A stretch of DNA of 64,000 nt from CAVTLG01 sp963802635 (GCA_963802635.1 CAWDJJ010000002.1:558001-622000), one strand, 5' to 3'; positions 38,304 through 48,259 are shown, numbered from the stretch's first letter. Notes: a model not told the origin generated them from the sequence alone. Numbers and translations: made by a program.

Positions 38304-38441
38304 CATAACACTATTCCAGCATATGCGAGAACGTTCACGCAACCACTAACCGCTGATACAAGCTTCTCCATCTTCCCGCTCGTTATTGATGGCCTCTACC
38401 TTAACAGACAATTGTTGTAGGTAGAGACCGTATGATGAAGG

Positions 38442-38526
38442 TAATACCCATAGGCATTCAGAAACGCAACTCTCGTTGCTAGAAATATGCTGTCGCATAT
38501 TTCTCATCTGAATGCAAGGCAATATA
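38442..38526 (+). repeat. Dispersed hairpin repeat, family 1
   Basis: Left end AATACCCATAGGCATTCAG, right end CTCATCTGAATGCAAGG plus CAATATA; inner hairpin AGAAATATGC...GCATATTTCT. It ends ~60 bp before the aldo/keto reductase start. Confidence 0.8.
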
Positions 38527-38586
38527 AGGGTATTTTTCTCCCATGAGGAAATGCTACACGCACAAAGGAAAGAAGAAGGGGAAAGC

Positions 38587-39621
38587 ATGATGAATGCATC
38601 AGAAACACCAATCCCACTGACATACCAATTCGCGCAAGAACGCTATGATACGATGCTCTACCGCAGGTGCGGACGCTCGGGACTGCTGCTCCCGGCGATC
38701 TCGCTGGGCGCGCATGAAACATTTGGGAGCTATCGCGATATTGAGGTAACTCGTGCTTGCCTATATCACGCCTTTGATCTGGGCATCACGCATTTTGACC
38801 TGGCAAACAATTATGGACGCCCGCCCGGCAATGCAGAAACCATTGTCGGACAAATTCTACAAGGTATGCCCCGCGATGAATTAATTATTTCGAGCAAAGC
38901 AGGCTACCGCATGTGGCCGGGTCCCTATGGAGAGTGGCTCTCCAAGAAAGATCTGGTGGCGAGTCTGGATCAGTCGTTACGACGCCTGAGATTGGACTAT
39001 GTCGATATCTTCTACGCTCATCGCCCCGATCCTCACACACCCTTAGAAGAGACAATGGCGGCTCTGGACCTGATTGTACGCCAGGGCAAAGCGCTCTATA
39101 TCGGCGTCAGTAATTTTCCTGGTGCGCACCTGGAGCAGGCGGTGCAGGTTACACAGCGCCTGGGCCTCACACCTATCACCATTCACCAACCACGTTACAA
39201 TCTGCTCGACCGCCGTTGTGAGTTCGATCTATTTGGACACACCGAGCGCAATGGCATCGGCGTGATGGCCTTCAGTCCACTGGCAAAGGGTGTACTCTCG
39301 GAAAAATATCTGGGTGAACAGCTTCCTGCCGACTCGCGTGCCACACGGATATGGGGCAAAGCGCATACAGAGGAGATCATGAACGAAAAGAAGTTCGAGA
39401 GACTCCAACGGCTGATGCAGATTGCACGAGAACGCGGACAGACGCTGGCACAGATGGCTCTGGCCTGGGATCTGCGTCTGCCCACTGTTACCAGCGTGCT
39501 GATTGGGGCTTCACGCGTAGAGCAGATCACCGAGAATGTGGCAGCCCTCAAGCATCTTGCATTTAGCGCTGAGGAACTCAACGCCATCGATGAGATCGTG
39601 CCATACACCCCCATGAGATGA
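38587..39621 (+). CDS. Aldo/keto reductase (YghZ/Kv-beta-like)
   Basis: About 344 aa. YRRCGRSGLLLPAISLGAHETF opens the TIM barrel. The tetrad is Asp/Tyr in HFDLANNYG, Lys in IISSKAGY and His in IFYAHRPDP. The group includes E. coli YghZ (L-glyceraldehyde-3-phosphate reductase) and potassium-channel beta subunits. GAAGGGGAAAG precedes ATG 38587; the longer ORF from 38512 would read through the repeat element and is rejected. A hairpin at 39624 ends the gene. Confidence 0.88.
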   Translation: MMNASETPIPLTYQFAQERYDTMLYRRCGRSGLLLPAISLGAHETFGSYRDIEVTRACLYHAFDLGITHFDLANNYGRPPGNAETIVGQILQGMPRDELIISSKAGYRMWPGPYGEWLSKKDLVASLDQSLRRLRLDYVDIFYAHRPDPHTPLEETMAALDLIVRQGKALYIGVSNFPGAHLEQAVQVTQRLGLTPITIHQPRYNLLDRRCEFDLFGHTERNGIGVMAFSPLAKGVLSEKYLGEQLPADSRATRIWGKAHTEEIMNEKKFERLQRLMQIARERGQTLAQMALAWDLRLPTVTSVLIGASRVEQITENVAALKHLAFSAEELNAIDEIVPYTPMR

Positions 39622-39623
39622 AG

Positions 39624-39671
39624 GCATGTGTATAGCCGGTCCTCTGCAGCGACCGTTCTGCTTACACATGC
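39624..39671. terminator. Hairpin between convergent genes
   Basis: GCATGTGTA (39624-39632) pairs with TACACATGC (39663-39671). On the minus strand no strong T-run is seen; on the plus strand the sequence CCAGAAAAA follows. Confidence 0.4.
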
Positions 39672-39692
39672 CCAGAAAAACTGATATCGCAG

Positions 39693-40682
39693 CTATAGGT
39701 CAAAGCCGTGGGACGCAGCCCCAATCAAGCCGACATTGGGGTTGAGAATCACGTGCACAGGGATATCCGCGAGCATGTCAGAGAAACGTCCTTTGTTACG
39801 GAAGGCTCGTCCGAAATCTTCACTCTCTAAGAATGAGAGGATACGCGGCGGAATACCCCCGCCCAGGTAAACGCCTCCTGTAGCTAAAACCTTGATAGCT
39901 ATATTGCCAGCCTCAGCACCCATGATCGAGACAAAAGTCCTGAGCGTGGAGACACAAATAGCGGCTGGCAACGGCTCAGCCTGTGCAGCGTTGACTATTA
40001 CCGGCGTGTGATCGGTGGTTCTGGAAAGTTGATCGCTGAGCCAGTCAGGCTCTTCAAGCATGCCTGCTTCTTTGATGTAGCCGTAAATGTTCGGCAGACC
40101 AATGCCAGAACAAACATGCTCGTAGCTAACATGTGAGTAACGCTCAAGCATATGCACCAGCAGTCCCACTTCAAATGCATTCGTCGGCGCGAAGTCAGCA
40201 TGTCCGCCCTCGGAAGGGAAGATACGATAGTGCGCGCCATCCCATATCAAGAAAGCTTCGCCCAGACCAGTGCCAGGCGCAATAACGGCAAGCGTCCCTT
40301 GCGGATGAGGCTTGCCTTCGTTCAATGTATGCAGATCAGCAGCTTCAAGTGCGGGCACTGCCTGGGCCATGGCAGCCAGGTCATTAAGCAAACGGACAGA
40401 AGGGATATTTAAGGCTTGCTGAAGTTGCGTCTCTTCCATTATCCAGGGCAGGTTTGTAATCTTTGCCTTGCCGTTCATGACAGGACCAGCCACCCCGAAG
40501 ACGGCACGGTCGATTTTACCTTTGGCATTAAACTGCGTCAAAAAGTCCTGGACGAGTTCCGCCAGGGTGGCATACCGAGCACTCGGAAATTTTGCATCAT
40601 GGATAGGGGCGCGCAACTGATTCTTGGATGAGAAAATGGCAAGATTCGTCTTTGTGCCCCCAATGTCACCAGCCAATAACAT
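39693..40682 (-). CDS. glk: Glucokinase
   Basis: 329 aa of the proteobacterial-type Glk family. LLAGDIGGTKTNLAIF is the phosphate-binding loop, FGVAGPVMNG and NLPW follow, then LNDLAAMAQAVP (catalytic Asp), IAPGTGLGEAFLIW and EGGHADFAP. It phosphorylates glucose to glucose-6-phosphate, feeding the isomerase encoded at 27193. ATG 40682 follows a GGTAGAG sequence. It is convergent with the aldo/keto reductase. Confidence 0.95.
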   Translation of the reverse strand: MLLAGDIGGTKTNLAIFSSKNQLRAPIHDAKFPSARYATLAELVQDFLTQFNAKGKIDRAVFGVAGPVMNGKAKITNLPWIMEETQLQQALNIPSVRLLNDLAAMAQAVPALEAADLHTLNEGKPHPQGTLAVIAPGTGLGEAFLIWDGAHYRIFPSEGGHADFAPTNAFEVGLLVHMLERYSHVSYEHVCSGIGLPNIYGYIKEAGMLEEPDWLSDQLSRTTDHTPVIVNAAQAEPLPAAICVSTLRTFVSIMGAEAGNIAIKVLATGGVYLGGGIPPRILSFLESEDFGRAFRNKGRFSDMLADIPVHVILNPNVGLIGAASHGFDL

Positions 40683-40864
40683 AATACAGCTCTACCTTTC
40701 ATCGGGCCTGATTAGCAACCACCTTCATTGTACCAAAATTCTGCACGATCTGTATAATTTTGCGTCATCGTGACCAGATCAGCTTCCCCTCATCGAAACC
40801 GTTAGCTCATCAATTTGACAAAAAAAACGCAATATTGGCCTCATCGGGCATATGCTGACCGCGC

Positions 40865-40942
40865 AACATCCCGATGGCCCGCCGCACTGTGACGAAGTAT
40901 CGCGAAGAAATGGGCATTCTATCATCATGTGAGCGTTGCTAG
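40865..40942 (+). pseudogene. RpoN-box relic (sigma-54 C-terminus)
   Basis: In a 435-bp gap without genes, one frame reads NIPMARRTVTKYREEMGI up to a TAG. This carries the sigma-54 RpoN box (ARRTVxKYRE), normally the last ~20 residues of RpoN. In the same frame, PLA... and ...ASSGI upstream weakly follow the PLSD...QGI pattern but contain a stop. Nothing else of rpoN remains, so this is a relic. The rest of 40683-41117 shows nothing recognisable. Confidence 0.5.
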
Positions 40943-41117
40943 CCCCCGTTTTTGGAATGGTCTATATGGATATCCTACACTACATTCTCGATGCTATATT
41001 ATTTTGATACAGCTTTTATTATTTCGTCGTGTATAATAGAATCACTGTTTGCTAGAAGCACATTTCTATGTATGTTTGTAGCGAGAAGAGAGCACTGGAC
41101 AACAGCAAAGGTGCAAT

Positions 41118-44100
41118 ATGCCAAAGAAGAAAGTAGCTAGAATTGACATTTTTAAAGCAATAGCTGGCGTTTCTTTTGCCACACTTGCTGCAGTTGGAGG
41201 TTCCACTGGGCATCCTCTTTATGCTGGTATCTCGGCACTGCCTGCGGCAGGATTTGCCTCGCTGGATGCATTGGGTGAGCGCATCGAAATGATTAAACTA
41301 CGTGGTCGCAAAGAAAATTATCTTGAATTACCACTCCCTCCCTGGTGTAATCACGACCAGCGTTCCTGGCAAAACCTCTGTGTGGAGATAGGCAATCATC
41401 TGCCGCAAATATTAGTAGGTATGCAGGAATGCATGCAGCAAGAGCAGCAGGTACTGACAAGAGATGTCGTGGAAAAGATCTTTATCGATGTTTTCACTAC
41501 GCAACGCTTCACATGGGAATATGATCACGAGCAAAAAAGGCATATTGCTGAGTCACTCGCTACACCAATCCTGGAGAAATTTGACGAACTGCTCCAACCG
41601 ATCATTGAATACGTTCAACTGGAGGTCTCACTGCTGGATGAGCATAGGACCGCCCAGAATACAGAGCAAACAGTGCTGGTGTTGCAAAAAATTTGCGAAG
41701 AAATGAGTACGAAACCACATGCATTAGCTGATGAAGAGATGGCTATGCTAGAGAAACAGTATCGCCATGCTCTCTACGAGCGTTGGAAGATGCTGGACTT
41801 TAAAGGCATCATGCATGTTGATATGAACCGTCCTATCAGCATTCCGCTGACAGATGTCTTTATCTTTCCTGATGTGCTGCTTGGTATCCCGGAACACGAA
41901 ACCCTTGAGCGCGAGGGTGAACTTCCTCTCTACGAAAAATACTTGCAACAGAAGATAAAACAGACTGTACGGCAACGGGAAGCACTACATAGCGCGCTGG
42001 CGAAACATCGTCGATTGGTATTACTGGGCGATCCAGGATCAGGCAAATCAACACTTTTGCGTTACCTGCTGTTGAAGCTGGTGGAGGGCGTTGATGCCTT
42101 TACCGCAACATTTCCAGAAATGGCAGATGTAGCGATGGCTATCCCGCTCTATATGCCATTGGCAATGTATGCTGAAGTGTTGCGCTCCAATGTTCCCGGT
42201 AGCCGCTCGTTGGAGGACTTCCTGCCGATTTATCTGCGCGATAATTATCTTGGAGCATATAGCGATTTTATCCAGGGGCAACTCCAACAAGGCAACCTTT
42301 TCTTGCTGTTCGATGGGCTGGATGAGATTCCTGATACAGCTTTGCGCATGGATGCGGCGCGGCACGTCGAGATGTTTACGCAGGCGCATGCTACGAATCG
42401 TTTCATCGTGACCAGTCGGATTGTTGGCTATAAAGCGGCCTCGCTTTCTGCTGAGTACCAACCCTATACATTGGCAGATTTCAATGAGGACCAGATCAGG
42501 AAATTTGCCCAGCAGTGGTGTCCTGCTTATGAATATTGGGTGCAGGACGTGAGGGAAAGTCGGTACCTTGAAGATGCAGCGACCAGAGAAGCAGAAAGTC
42601 TTTTTAATGCCACCCAGAGTAAACCGGGAGTCAAGCGCCTGGCGGTGAATCCGCTCCTGCTGACGATCCTGGCACTCATTCAGCGGCAAGGTATTGAGCT
42701 ACCAAGCCACCGCGTCGAACTTTTTGAACTGTGTGCTATCACCTTGATCGACACCTGGGTGAAGGCGAAGGGCAGGGGGCATACGACACGTTTTGACAAG
42801 AATGGTCTGATCAAAATTCTTCGTCCATTAGCCTTCTGGATGCATGAGCATCCAGCGGTTGGTGCGATTCCCGAAGAAGAGCTACATGATCAAATTGTGC
42901 GTCAATTGGTTGGCAGGATGATTAACGAGTATGAAGCAACTACGATGGCTGCGCAGTTTCTAGAAACGGTGCGTGGGAAGACAGGTATCTTAGTTGAGCG
43001 TGGTAAGGCGCGCTATGGTTTTTTGCATTTAACCTTTGAAGAGTATTTCGCTGCACTGGAACTGGAGAAGCGCAAAGATAAGCATGCGTTTATACGAGCA
43101 CATTTGCATGATCCTCGTTGGCGCGAAGTCGTCTTACTGACCGTTGGCACGACTGGTATTCTGAGAAGTGACGAAGAAGAAGTAACGGAACTTGTACATG
43201 ACGTGATTGCCAACGCTGGAAGTCCTTACGAGCAGTATTTGCACCGCGATCTCCTCTTTGCAGGACTCTGCCTGGCTGATGATGTTGGTGTGAATGTTGC
43301 CTGTGAAAAAGAGCTACTCGAAGAAATCATCTACCTGTATCTCACCTCTCCCTTCGAAGGCTTTCGCACTAGCTGTGCAACTGTATTGATGGAATGGAAT
43401 GGCACAAAGATTGCGGAAAAAGCCGGTCAGCTTATCTTTCCACTATTGCGTCAATGGACGCAGCTAACGCATGTGCCGCGCATATTCTCTGCAACTTCCC
43501 CTTTTGGCAAAGTACTTGCTGAACATATAGAACAGTCGGCAACAGGCTACCAAGCGGCAGTGATAAAACAACTACACTTTCATATAACCGTTTTACTCGC
43601 GCACACGCAGACCCTTGATGAGCTAGATTGGCGTGCGAGCCTGTTGGGCATTGTATCAGAGGAGAGCGTCCGGGCGCGCATGCACGATGTATTTGCACAA
43701 TACTCTGACAGGCAGATGTGTATCACTGAAGCTTTACTTGTTGCGCTCTCCGATCCAGATAAATATGTCAGGCAAAATGCCATAGTAGCTCTGCAACGAC
43801 CTGATATAGTACAGTTGCCTGATGTTATAAATGCTCTACTCGCGGCAGTATCTGACACTAATTACAAAGTAAGTGGAGCAGCTTTAGCAGCGCTAGGACA
43901 ATGTGATGATGCTCAAGCTGGCGTAATTGAAGCACTTTCTGAAGTGCTTTCATATAATAAACCCGCTTATGTTGGACGTGCAGCGGTTCGCGCTCTTGGT
44001 CAACTTGCTAGAAATCAGCCTCATGTTGTTAGTACGCTCCTGATCGCACTTATCAATATAGATAACGTGCGGGTAAGGGAGGAGGCCGCTACGGCTCTTG

Positions 44101-46274
44101 CCAAAGTTGGTCAGGGACAGGCACGCGTTGTTGATGCCTTGTTAATCGCGCTTGCTGATAGCGATGAGGATGTGAGAGAAGCAGCGGCTGACGCGCTGGC
44201 AAAACTCTGCGAGCGAAAAAAAGCTGATGCAATTGATACGCTGTTAATTGCAGTCACCGATCCAACGGCTAATACTGTAGAGCTAGCCGCTAACGCTATC
44301 GGCCAACTCAGTAGCAATCCTACGCATGTTACAGAGATGCTGTTACACTCTTTCTCCAATACAGATAGAGCAAGGAAAGCGGCAGCCACTGTGCTGGGAA
44401 TATTCAGTGAGAGGCAGATGCATACTATCGATGTGTTACTCACAAGTCTTACTAGTTCAGTGTCGTGGTCGTTCAAAGTAGGAGTGGTGAGAGCCTTAAG
44501 GTATCTTGGTGAGGGGCAGTCTCGTGTGATTGATGTATTGCTCTCCACACTCGGCGAGTCACCTTCCAGTCCTGTGAGAAGAGAAGTTGTCAGAGTTCTT
44601 GAACAACTAAATGCTGACGAACCACGGATTATCGACGCATTACTCAATGCTGTAACAGATGTCTCCTGGAGGGTCAGAAGAGAGGCCATTAAGGTTCTTG
44701 GGCAACTGAACGATAAAGAGCCGCACGTCATTGATGCATTGCTCAATGCTGTGACAGATGCCTCCTGGAGGGTCAGAAGGGTAGCGGTCAGAACCCTTGC
44801 GTCTCTCAACAAAAGACAGCCTCGTATTCTCGATACGCTGCTTACTGCACTTGCAGACTACTGGATTAAAGAAGATGTTATTGACGCTCTTGGTCAATAT
44901 AACTATGGAGAACCTGATGTCGTTAAAGCATTCTTGCTAGCTCTCACTGATTATGACAGGAACGTGCAAAAGGAAGCAACTCAAGCACTTGGCAATCTTA
45001 TCAGGTTGCAACCTGAGATTGCACATAAATTGTTGCAGGCTTTAGCGGGCGATGAGATTGTGGATAGCGCAACCCAAATATATAAAGAGCGCCTCTTTGC
45101 AACTTTCGTAGAGCGGGCGCTGGGTATACTGAGATGTGTAGGTACTAATCAATCTTCCTTGATCGATTTTGTCTTCATGTTACTTTCCCCTGCTTCTGTG
45201 GAGTCGGTTTCTAACTCTATAAGAATGCGAGCAGCGGCGACATTAGGGCAATTGGGCAAAAAGAACTTATCTGTTGTGAACAGATTACTATCACTGCCAT
45301 TGGATAGGTATGATGCTGATGATATTTTACAGGCATTTGGGGAATTCGGAGCAGGGAAGCCTCAGGTAATTGATGCATTGCTACTTGCACTTTCTGATAG
45401 CGAATTTGTTGTAAGGTCGTCGGCTGCTAGCGCTCTCAGACAATGCAGAAAAGGACAGCCTCGTATCATTGAAGCACTACTGCATGCCAGTGCTGATAAC
45501 CATTATGTAGTTAGAGGGGATGTAGTTTATACGCTCGGAAGCTTGGGTGTAGGACAGCCTCAGGTTGTCGAGGCAGTTCTTCAGGCCCTCTCTGATAGAG
45601 AGTCGGGTTATGTGAGAAGCCGTGCAGCCGCCGCTTTGCGCTTGCTGAATGATGGGCAGACTCAAATAATGGAAGTTTTGTTGCGGACTCTCTCTGGGCC
45701 TTCTCTATTAGCTAGAACTTCGGCAGTGGCTACGGTTGGGCATCTTTGGAACGGTCAGGTTAACGTTATTGAAGCCTTATATACCTATTTTTCACATGTC
45801 GATCTATTAACTAAGGTTTCAACAATTCGTGCATTATCAGGTATTCAGAACAAGCAATATAAGCTCATTGACGCTTTGTTTGCAAAAGTTGCAGATCCTT
45901 CCTGGCTGGCTGGAGAGATGACGCTTGACGCTCTCAATAAACCCGCTGACAGTCAGCCTGCTGTCGTAAGCCTTTTGCTCTCTGCGCTTGCAGATCTTTT
46001 GCCCGAAGTTAGAGAAGAAGCTGCACGTGCCTTACAGCTTTTTGAGCACAGCCAGCCTGAGGTCGTTGAAGCTTTACTGAGAGCTACCTCGGACGCAGAT
46101 TGGGCTGTAAGAGAAGCTGTAGCGTCGGCTCTATCCATGTCACAAATTCAGGTAGAGGCTATTGGTAGAAAATTAGCACAGATGCTGCAAGCCTATGAAA
46201 GCATTGCCCGGCGTGATCTGAGTGGCTCTACTGCTGTGTTCAGTGCGTTACAGGAGGTTGCCAAAAAGCTGTAG
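41118..46274 (+). CDS. Giant NACHT ATPase with HEAT-repeat C-terminus (bacterial NLR-like)
   Basis: 1718 aa. An N-terminal hydrophobic stretch (IAGVSFATLAAVGG) and a helical region precede the NACHT ATPase: Walker A LLGDPGSGKSTLLRY (~300-314), Walker B LFLLFDGLDEIPD (~394-406), VTSR sensor and a winged-helix tail (LHLTFEEYFAALE). From ~850 to 1700 there are more than 20 HEAT/PBS-lyase-like repeats (VREEAATALAKVGQGQARVVDALL type). The domain order is that of bacterial NACHT defence proteins, where repeats sense and the N-terminus acts. The effector is unclear, perhaps membrane-acting. Confidence 0.9.
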   Translation: MPKKKVARIDIFKAIAGVSFATLAAVGGSTGHPLYAGISALPAAGFASLDALGERIEMIKLRGRKENYLELPLPPWCNHDQRSWQNLCVEIGNHLPQILVGMQECMQQEQQVLTRDVVEKIFIDVFTTQRFTWEYDHEQKRHIAESLATPILEKFDELLQPIIEYVQLEVSLLDEHRTAQNTEQTVLVLQKICEEMSTKPHALADEEMAMLEKQYRHALYERWKMLDFKGIMHVDMNRPISIPLTDVFIFPDVLLGIPEHETLEREGELPLYEKYLQQKIKQTVRQREALHSALAKHRRLVLLGDPGSGKSTLLRYLLLKLVEGVDAFTATFPEMADVAMAIPLYMPLAMYAEVLRSNVPGSRSLEDFLPIYLRDNYLGAYSDFIQGQLQQGNLFLLFDGLDEIPDTALRMDAARHVEMFTQAHATNRFIVTSRIVGYKAASLSAEYQPYTLADFNEDQIRKFAQQWCPAYEYWVQDVRESRYLEDAATREAESLFNATQSKPGVKRLAVNPLLLTILALIQRQGIELPSHRVELFELCAITLIDTWVKAKGRGHTTRFDKNGLIKILRPLAFWMHEHPAVGAIPEEELHDQIVRQLVGRMINEYEATTMAAQFLETVRGKTGILVERGKARYGFLHLTFEEYFAALELEKRKDKHAFIRAHLHDPRWREVVLLTVGTTGILRSDEEEVTELVHDVIANAGSPYEQYLHRDLLFAGLCLADDVGVNVACEKELLEEIIYLYLTSPFEGFRTSCATVLMEWNGTKIAEKAGQLIFPLLRQWTQLTHVPRIFSATSPFGKVLAEHIEQSATGYQAAVIKQLHFHITVLLAHTQTLDELDWRASLLGIVSEESVRARMHDVFAQYSDRQMCITEALLVALSDPDKYVRQNAIVALQRPDIVQLPDVINALLAAVSDTNYKVSGAALAALGQCDDAQAGVIEALSEVLSYNKPAYVGRAAVRALGQLARNQPHVVSTLLIALINIDNVRVREEAATALAKVGQGQARVVDALLIALADSDEDVREAAADALAKLCERKKADAIDTLLIAVTDPTANTVELAANAIGQLSSNPTHVTEMLLHSFSNTDRARKAAATVLGIFSERQMHTIDVLLTSLTSSVSWSFKVGVVRALRYLGEGQSRVIDVLLSTLGESPSSPVRREVVRVLEQLNADEPRIIDALLNAVTDVSWRVRREAIKVLGQLNDKEPHVIDALLNAVTDASWRVRRVAVRTLASLNKRQPRILDTLLTALADYWIKEDVIDALGQYNYGEPDVVKAFLLALTDYDRNVQKEATQALGNLIRLQPEIAHKLLQALAGDEIVDSATQIYKERLFATFVERALGILRCVGTNQSSLIDFVFMLLSPASVESVSNSIRMRAAATLGQLGKKNLSVVNRLLSLPLDRYDADDILQAFGEFGAGKPQVIDALLLALSDSEFVVRSSAASALRQCRKGQPRIIEALLHASADNHYVVRGDVVYTLGSLGVGQPQVVEAVLQALSDRESGYVRSRAAAALRLLNDGQTQIMEVLLRTLSGPSLLARTSAVATVGHLWNGQVNVIEALYTYFSHVDLLTKVSTIRALSGIQNKQYKLIDALFAKVADPSWLAGEMTLDALNKPADSQPAVVSLLLSALADLLPEVREEAARALQLFEHSQPEVVEALLRATSDADWAVREAVASALSMSQIQVEAIGRKLAQMLQAYESIARRDLSGSTAVFSALQEVAKKL

Positions 46275-46583
46275 TGCATAGCTTTTTCAGAGCATAGAGG
46301 TAGAGCGCTGTGACTGTAATGGATGCTGTTCCCTGGAGGTATGACATGCTCCACTCTTTTCTTTTGCTCTCTGAGGGTAGATGAAATACAGCTCCTGTTC
46401 AACATAGCAGTTCCGTCTCTCTTCTTTGGACGTTGCCTGACGCTAGAAAGTTCCTTTGCTATTGCAGCAACTCAGGAAAACAAAACAGGCAGCTCCTCGA
46501 TAGGGTGGCCATGTTGGCGGGATCATTGTACCGCAAGATCTGCACTTGTCAAGATAAAACGTGCGCTATTTGTCTTGTCTATT
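46275..46583. other. 309 bp, no gene
   Basis: Region between the convergent NACHT-HEAT gene and ureG. A 129-codon plus-strand ORF runs through it into ureG antisense and is not supported. Confidence 0.4.
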
Positions 46584-47306
46584 TTAGTGATGATGCTTTG
46601 CATGCTCATGGGTATGATCGTGATCATGGCTGTGTGGTTGTCCTACGTAGGGCGCATGGGCATCGATGAGAGCACGGCGCTGCTCTGGGTCCGTGTGCAG
46701 ATAGTGCTCTAACCAGGACACAACGGCGTCCAGTCCGGTAGCGTCTTTCAGGTTGGTGAAGATAAAAGGGCGCTCTCCACGTTGCTGGCGCGCATCTCGT
46801 TCCATGACAGCCAGCGAAGCTCCTACATAAGGTGCCAGGTCGATTTTGTTGATGACAAGCAGATCGGAGCGAATGATGCCAGGGCCACCTTTACGCGGTA
46901 TTTTGTCTCCGCCGGAGACGTCGATGACATAAATGGAGACATCGACCAACTCGGGACTGAAGGCGGCGGCCAGGTTATCACCTCCGCTCTCGACGAAGAT
47001 GAGTTCTAGCCCCGGCAAACTATCTTCCAGATCGGCTATCGCTTCAAGGTTCATCGAAGCATCTTCGCGAATAGCGGCATGTGGACAGCCTCCCGTCTCT
47101 ACGCCACGTACACGCTCAAGGGGTAATGTACCCTGACGGAGCAGGAATTCGGCATCTTCTGTAGTATAAATATCGTTGGTGACAACGGCAAGATTATAAG
47201 TTGGGTAGAGTCGCTTGCTCAGGCTATCGACAAGAGCAGTCTTGCCGCTACCCACGGGACCGGCAATGCCGACTCTGAACGCTCGTGAAGTGGTGTGCTC
47301 TGTCAT
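46584..47306 (-). CDS. ureG: Urease accessory GTPase UreG
   Basis: 240 aa; the GTPase that helps load nickel into urease. P-loop GPVGSGKTALV, TNDIYTTEDAEFL, the metal-binding motif GVETGGCPHAAIREDAS (CPH), LIFVESGGDNL, and NKIDLAPYVGA are all present. A His/Asp-rich tail (HSHDHDHTHEHAKHHH) probably stores or hands over nickel, as in some long UreG forms. GAAAGGGAC precedes ATG 47306. Its usual neighbours (ureE, F, D) are not visible; only a short unassigned ORF lies upstream. Confidence 0.95.
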   Translation of the reverse strand: MTEHTTSRAFRVGIAGPVGSGKTALVDSLSKRLYPTYNLAVVTNDIYTTEDAEFLLRQGTLPLERVRGVETGGCPHAAIREDASMNLEAIADLEDSLPGLELIFVESGGDNLAAAFSPELVDVSIYVIDVSGGDKIPRKGGPGIIRSDLLVINKIDLAPYVGASLAVMERDARQQRGERPFIFTNLKDATGLDAVVSWLEHYLHTDPEQRRALIDAHAPYVGQPHSHDHDHTHEHAKHHH

Positions 47307-47321
47307 AATTGTCCCTTTCTA

Positions 47322-47519
47322 TCAACTGGCATGATCGAAAACATAACGTAAAAGCAATCGCAGCCTGGAAAAGACCGCTCGTTTCTGGGAACCCAATGCG
47401 TTATCCAGCTCATGCTCTTGCACAAATGAATCTGGATACTTCTGCAAGAGGCCGCTGGCCGCGAGCCATTCATGGCTCCTGAAGCGTACGGACCCGGTTT
47501 TACCGCGTCCGCTGCTCAC
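47322..47519 (-). CDS. Short ORF upstream of ureG, unassigned
   Basis: 65 codons ending 15 bp before ureG, on the same strand (SHEWLAASGLLQKYPDSF, RLRLLLRYVFDHAS). The position would suit the end of a ureF-like gene, but I see no UreF signature. The GTG start at 47519 has no good ribosome site. It may be a truncated gene end at the island border, or not coding. Confidence 0.3.
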   Translation of the reverse strand: MSSGRGKTGSVRFRSHEWLAASGLLQKYPDSFVQEHELDNALGSQKRAVFSRLRLLLRYVFDHAS

Positions 47520-47545
47520 CTACGATATCTCTATTATGGCACGCG

Positions 47546-47821
47546 TTAAAAAGTTTCGTAGAGGTAGGGCAATGCTGGCGGAAACATACCGCGCATGTTT
47601 GTCTGTATATCTGGCGGAGGATTACCCCATTCACGCAGTGCAAAGGTTTCGGGATCGTGCGTGCCATAGACCAGTGCTGAAAGTGCCTGTATGCTCAGAT
47701 TGCAATCTGCCTTGCTACCCTGGTTGATATGGAGCAAACCATCGACGGTCTCAAAACGATAGCAGCCAGTATTCCAGGGACATTGGGCGTCGTTGATGTA
47801 TGCCGAGAAAAGTAAGGCGGA
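47546..47821 (-). pseudogene. C-terminal stump of a GNAT (Eis-like) acetyltransferase
   Basis: The frame reads FSAYINDAQCPWNTGCYRF, VDGLLHINQG, LSIQALSALVYGTHDPETF and MFPPALPYLYETF. This is the sterol-carrier-like C-terminal domain of Eis/DUF4081-type GNAT acetyltransferases, where the chain ends in FPxxxPxLxxxF. The 5' two-thirds, including the acetyl-CoA domain, are gone: the frame is closed upstream by the stop codon of the Trypco1-like gene (47822-47824). The gene was cut by whatever brought in the defence genes. Confidence 0.65.
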
Positions 47822-48175
47822 TTATTCGCTCTCGGCGCTAGTTTCATCTGTCTGTCTGTAGGTTAGATGCACCAAAATTTGCGCTTCACCCCCAATTTTG
47901 GTTAAGACTACATTTCCTTCAGCTGTGAATTTGAGCGCTATTTCTATCTCGAATACCTCTGGTGCCAGATTCTTATGTATTTCTCTGATAGTGGACACCA
48001 TGCCAACTGCAATGTTCTTCACAGTTCGTTGGGCTTGAGCAAAGGTATCAGGAACTTCCTTTAGAACTCTGTCGATTCCGCCAGAGGTAGGTTGAGACCC
48101 TACCATTTGAGTTGTCTCAGCTTCAACGTGAATTGTGTTGCCGTTAATATCGATTGGTAAGTAAACGATAGTCAT
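47822..48175 (-). CDS. Trypsin-co-occurring domain protein (Trypco1/CU044_2847-like)
   Basis: 117 aa. A beta-rich start (IDINGNTIHVEAE), then a helical middle (FAQAQRTVKNIAVGMVSTIREI), then PEVFEIEIALKFTAEGNVVLTKIGGEAQILVHLTY. This matches the CU044_2847/Trypco1 pattern (beta strands, helix, and an EFGLK-like strand followed by the small sheet). Such domains are encoded next to trypsin-NTPase conflict proteins and are thought to be their substrates or triggers. It is the next gene downstream of the trypsin-NACHT-fGS protein, 84 bp away. Confidence 0.7.
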   Translation of the reverse strand: MTIVYLPIDINGNTIHVEAETTQMVGSQPTSGGIDRVLKEVPDTFAQAQRTVKNIAVGMVSTIREIHKNLAPEVFEIEIALKFTAEGNVVLTKIGGEAQILVHLTYRQTDETSAESE

Positions 48176-48259
48176 CTGTAGTTCCTTTCTTTGAAATGAG
48201 GACTGTGAAAAGCCCTTTGAAACAAATTTTGAACGCTCTTACTCAAAGACCTACTGGAA

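Noticed and set aside
46323..46712. 129-codon plus-strand ORF with hydrophobic stretches
   Set aside because: It overlaps ureG antisense; the hydrophobic part is the reverse of the His-rich UreG tail.
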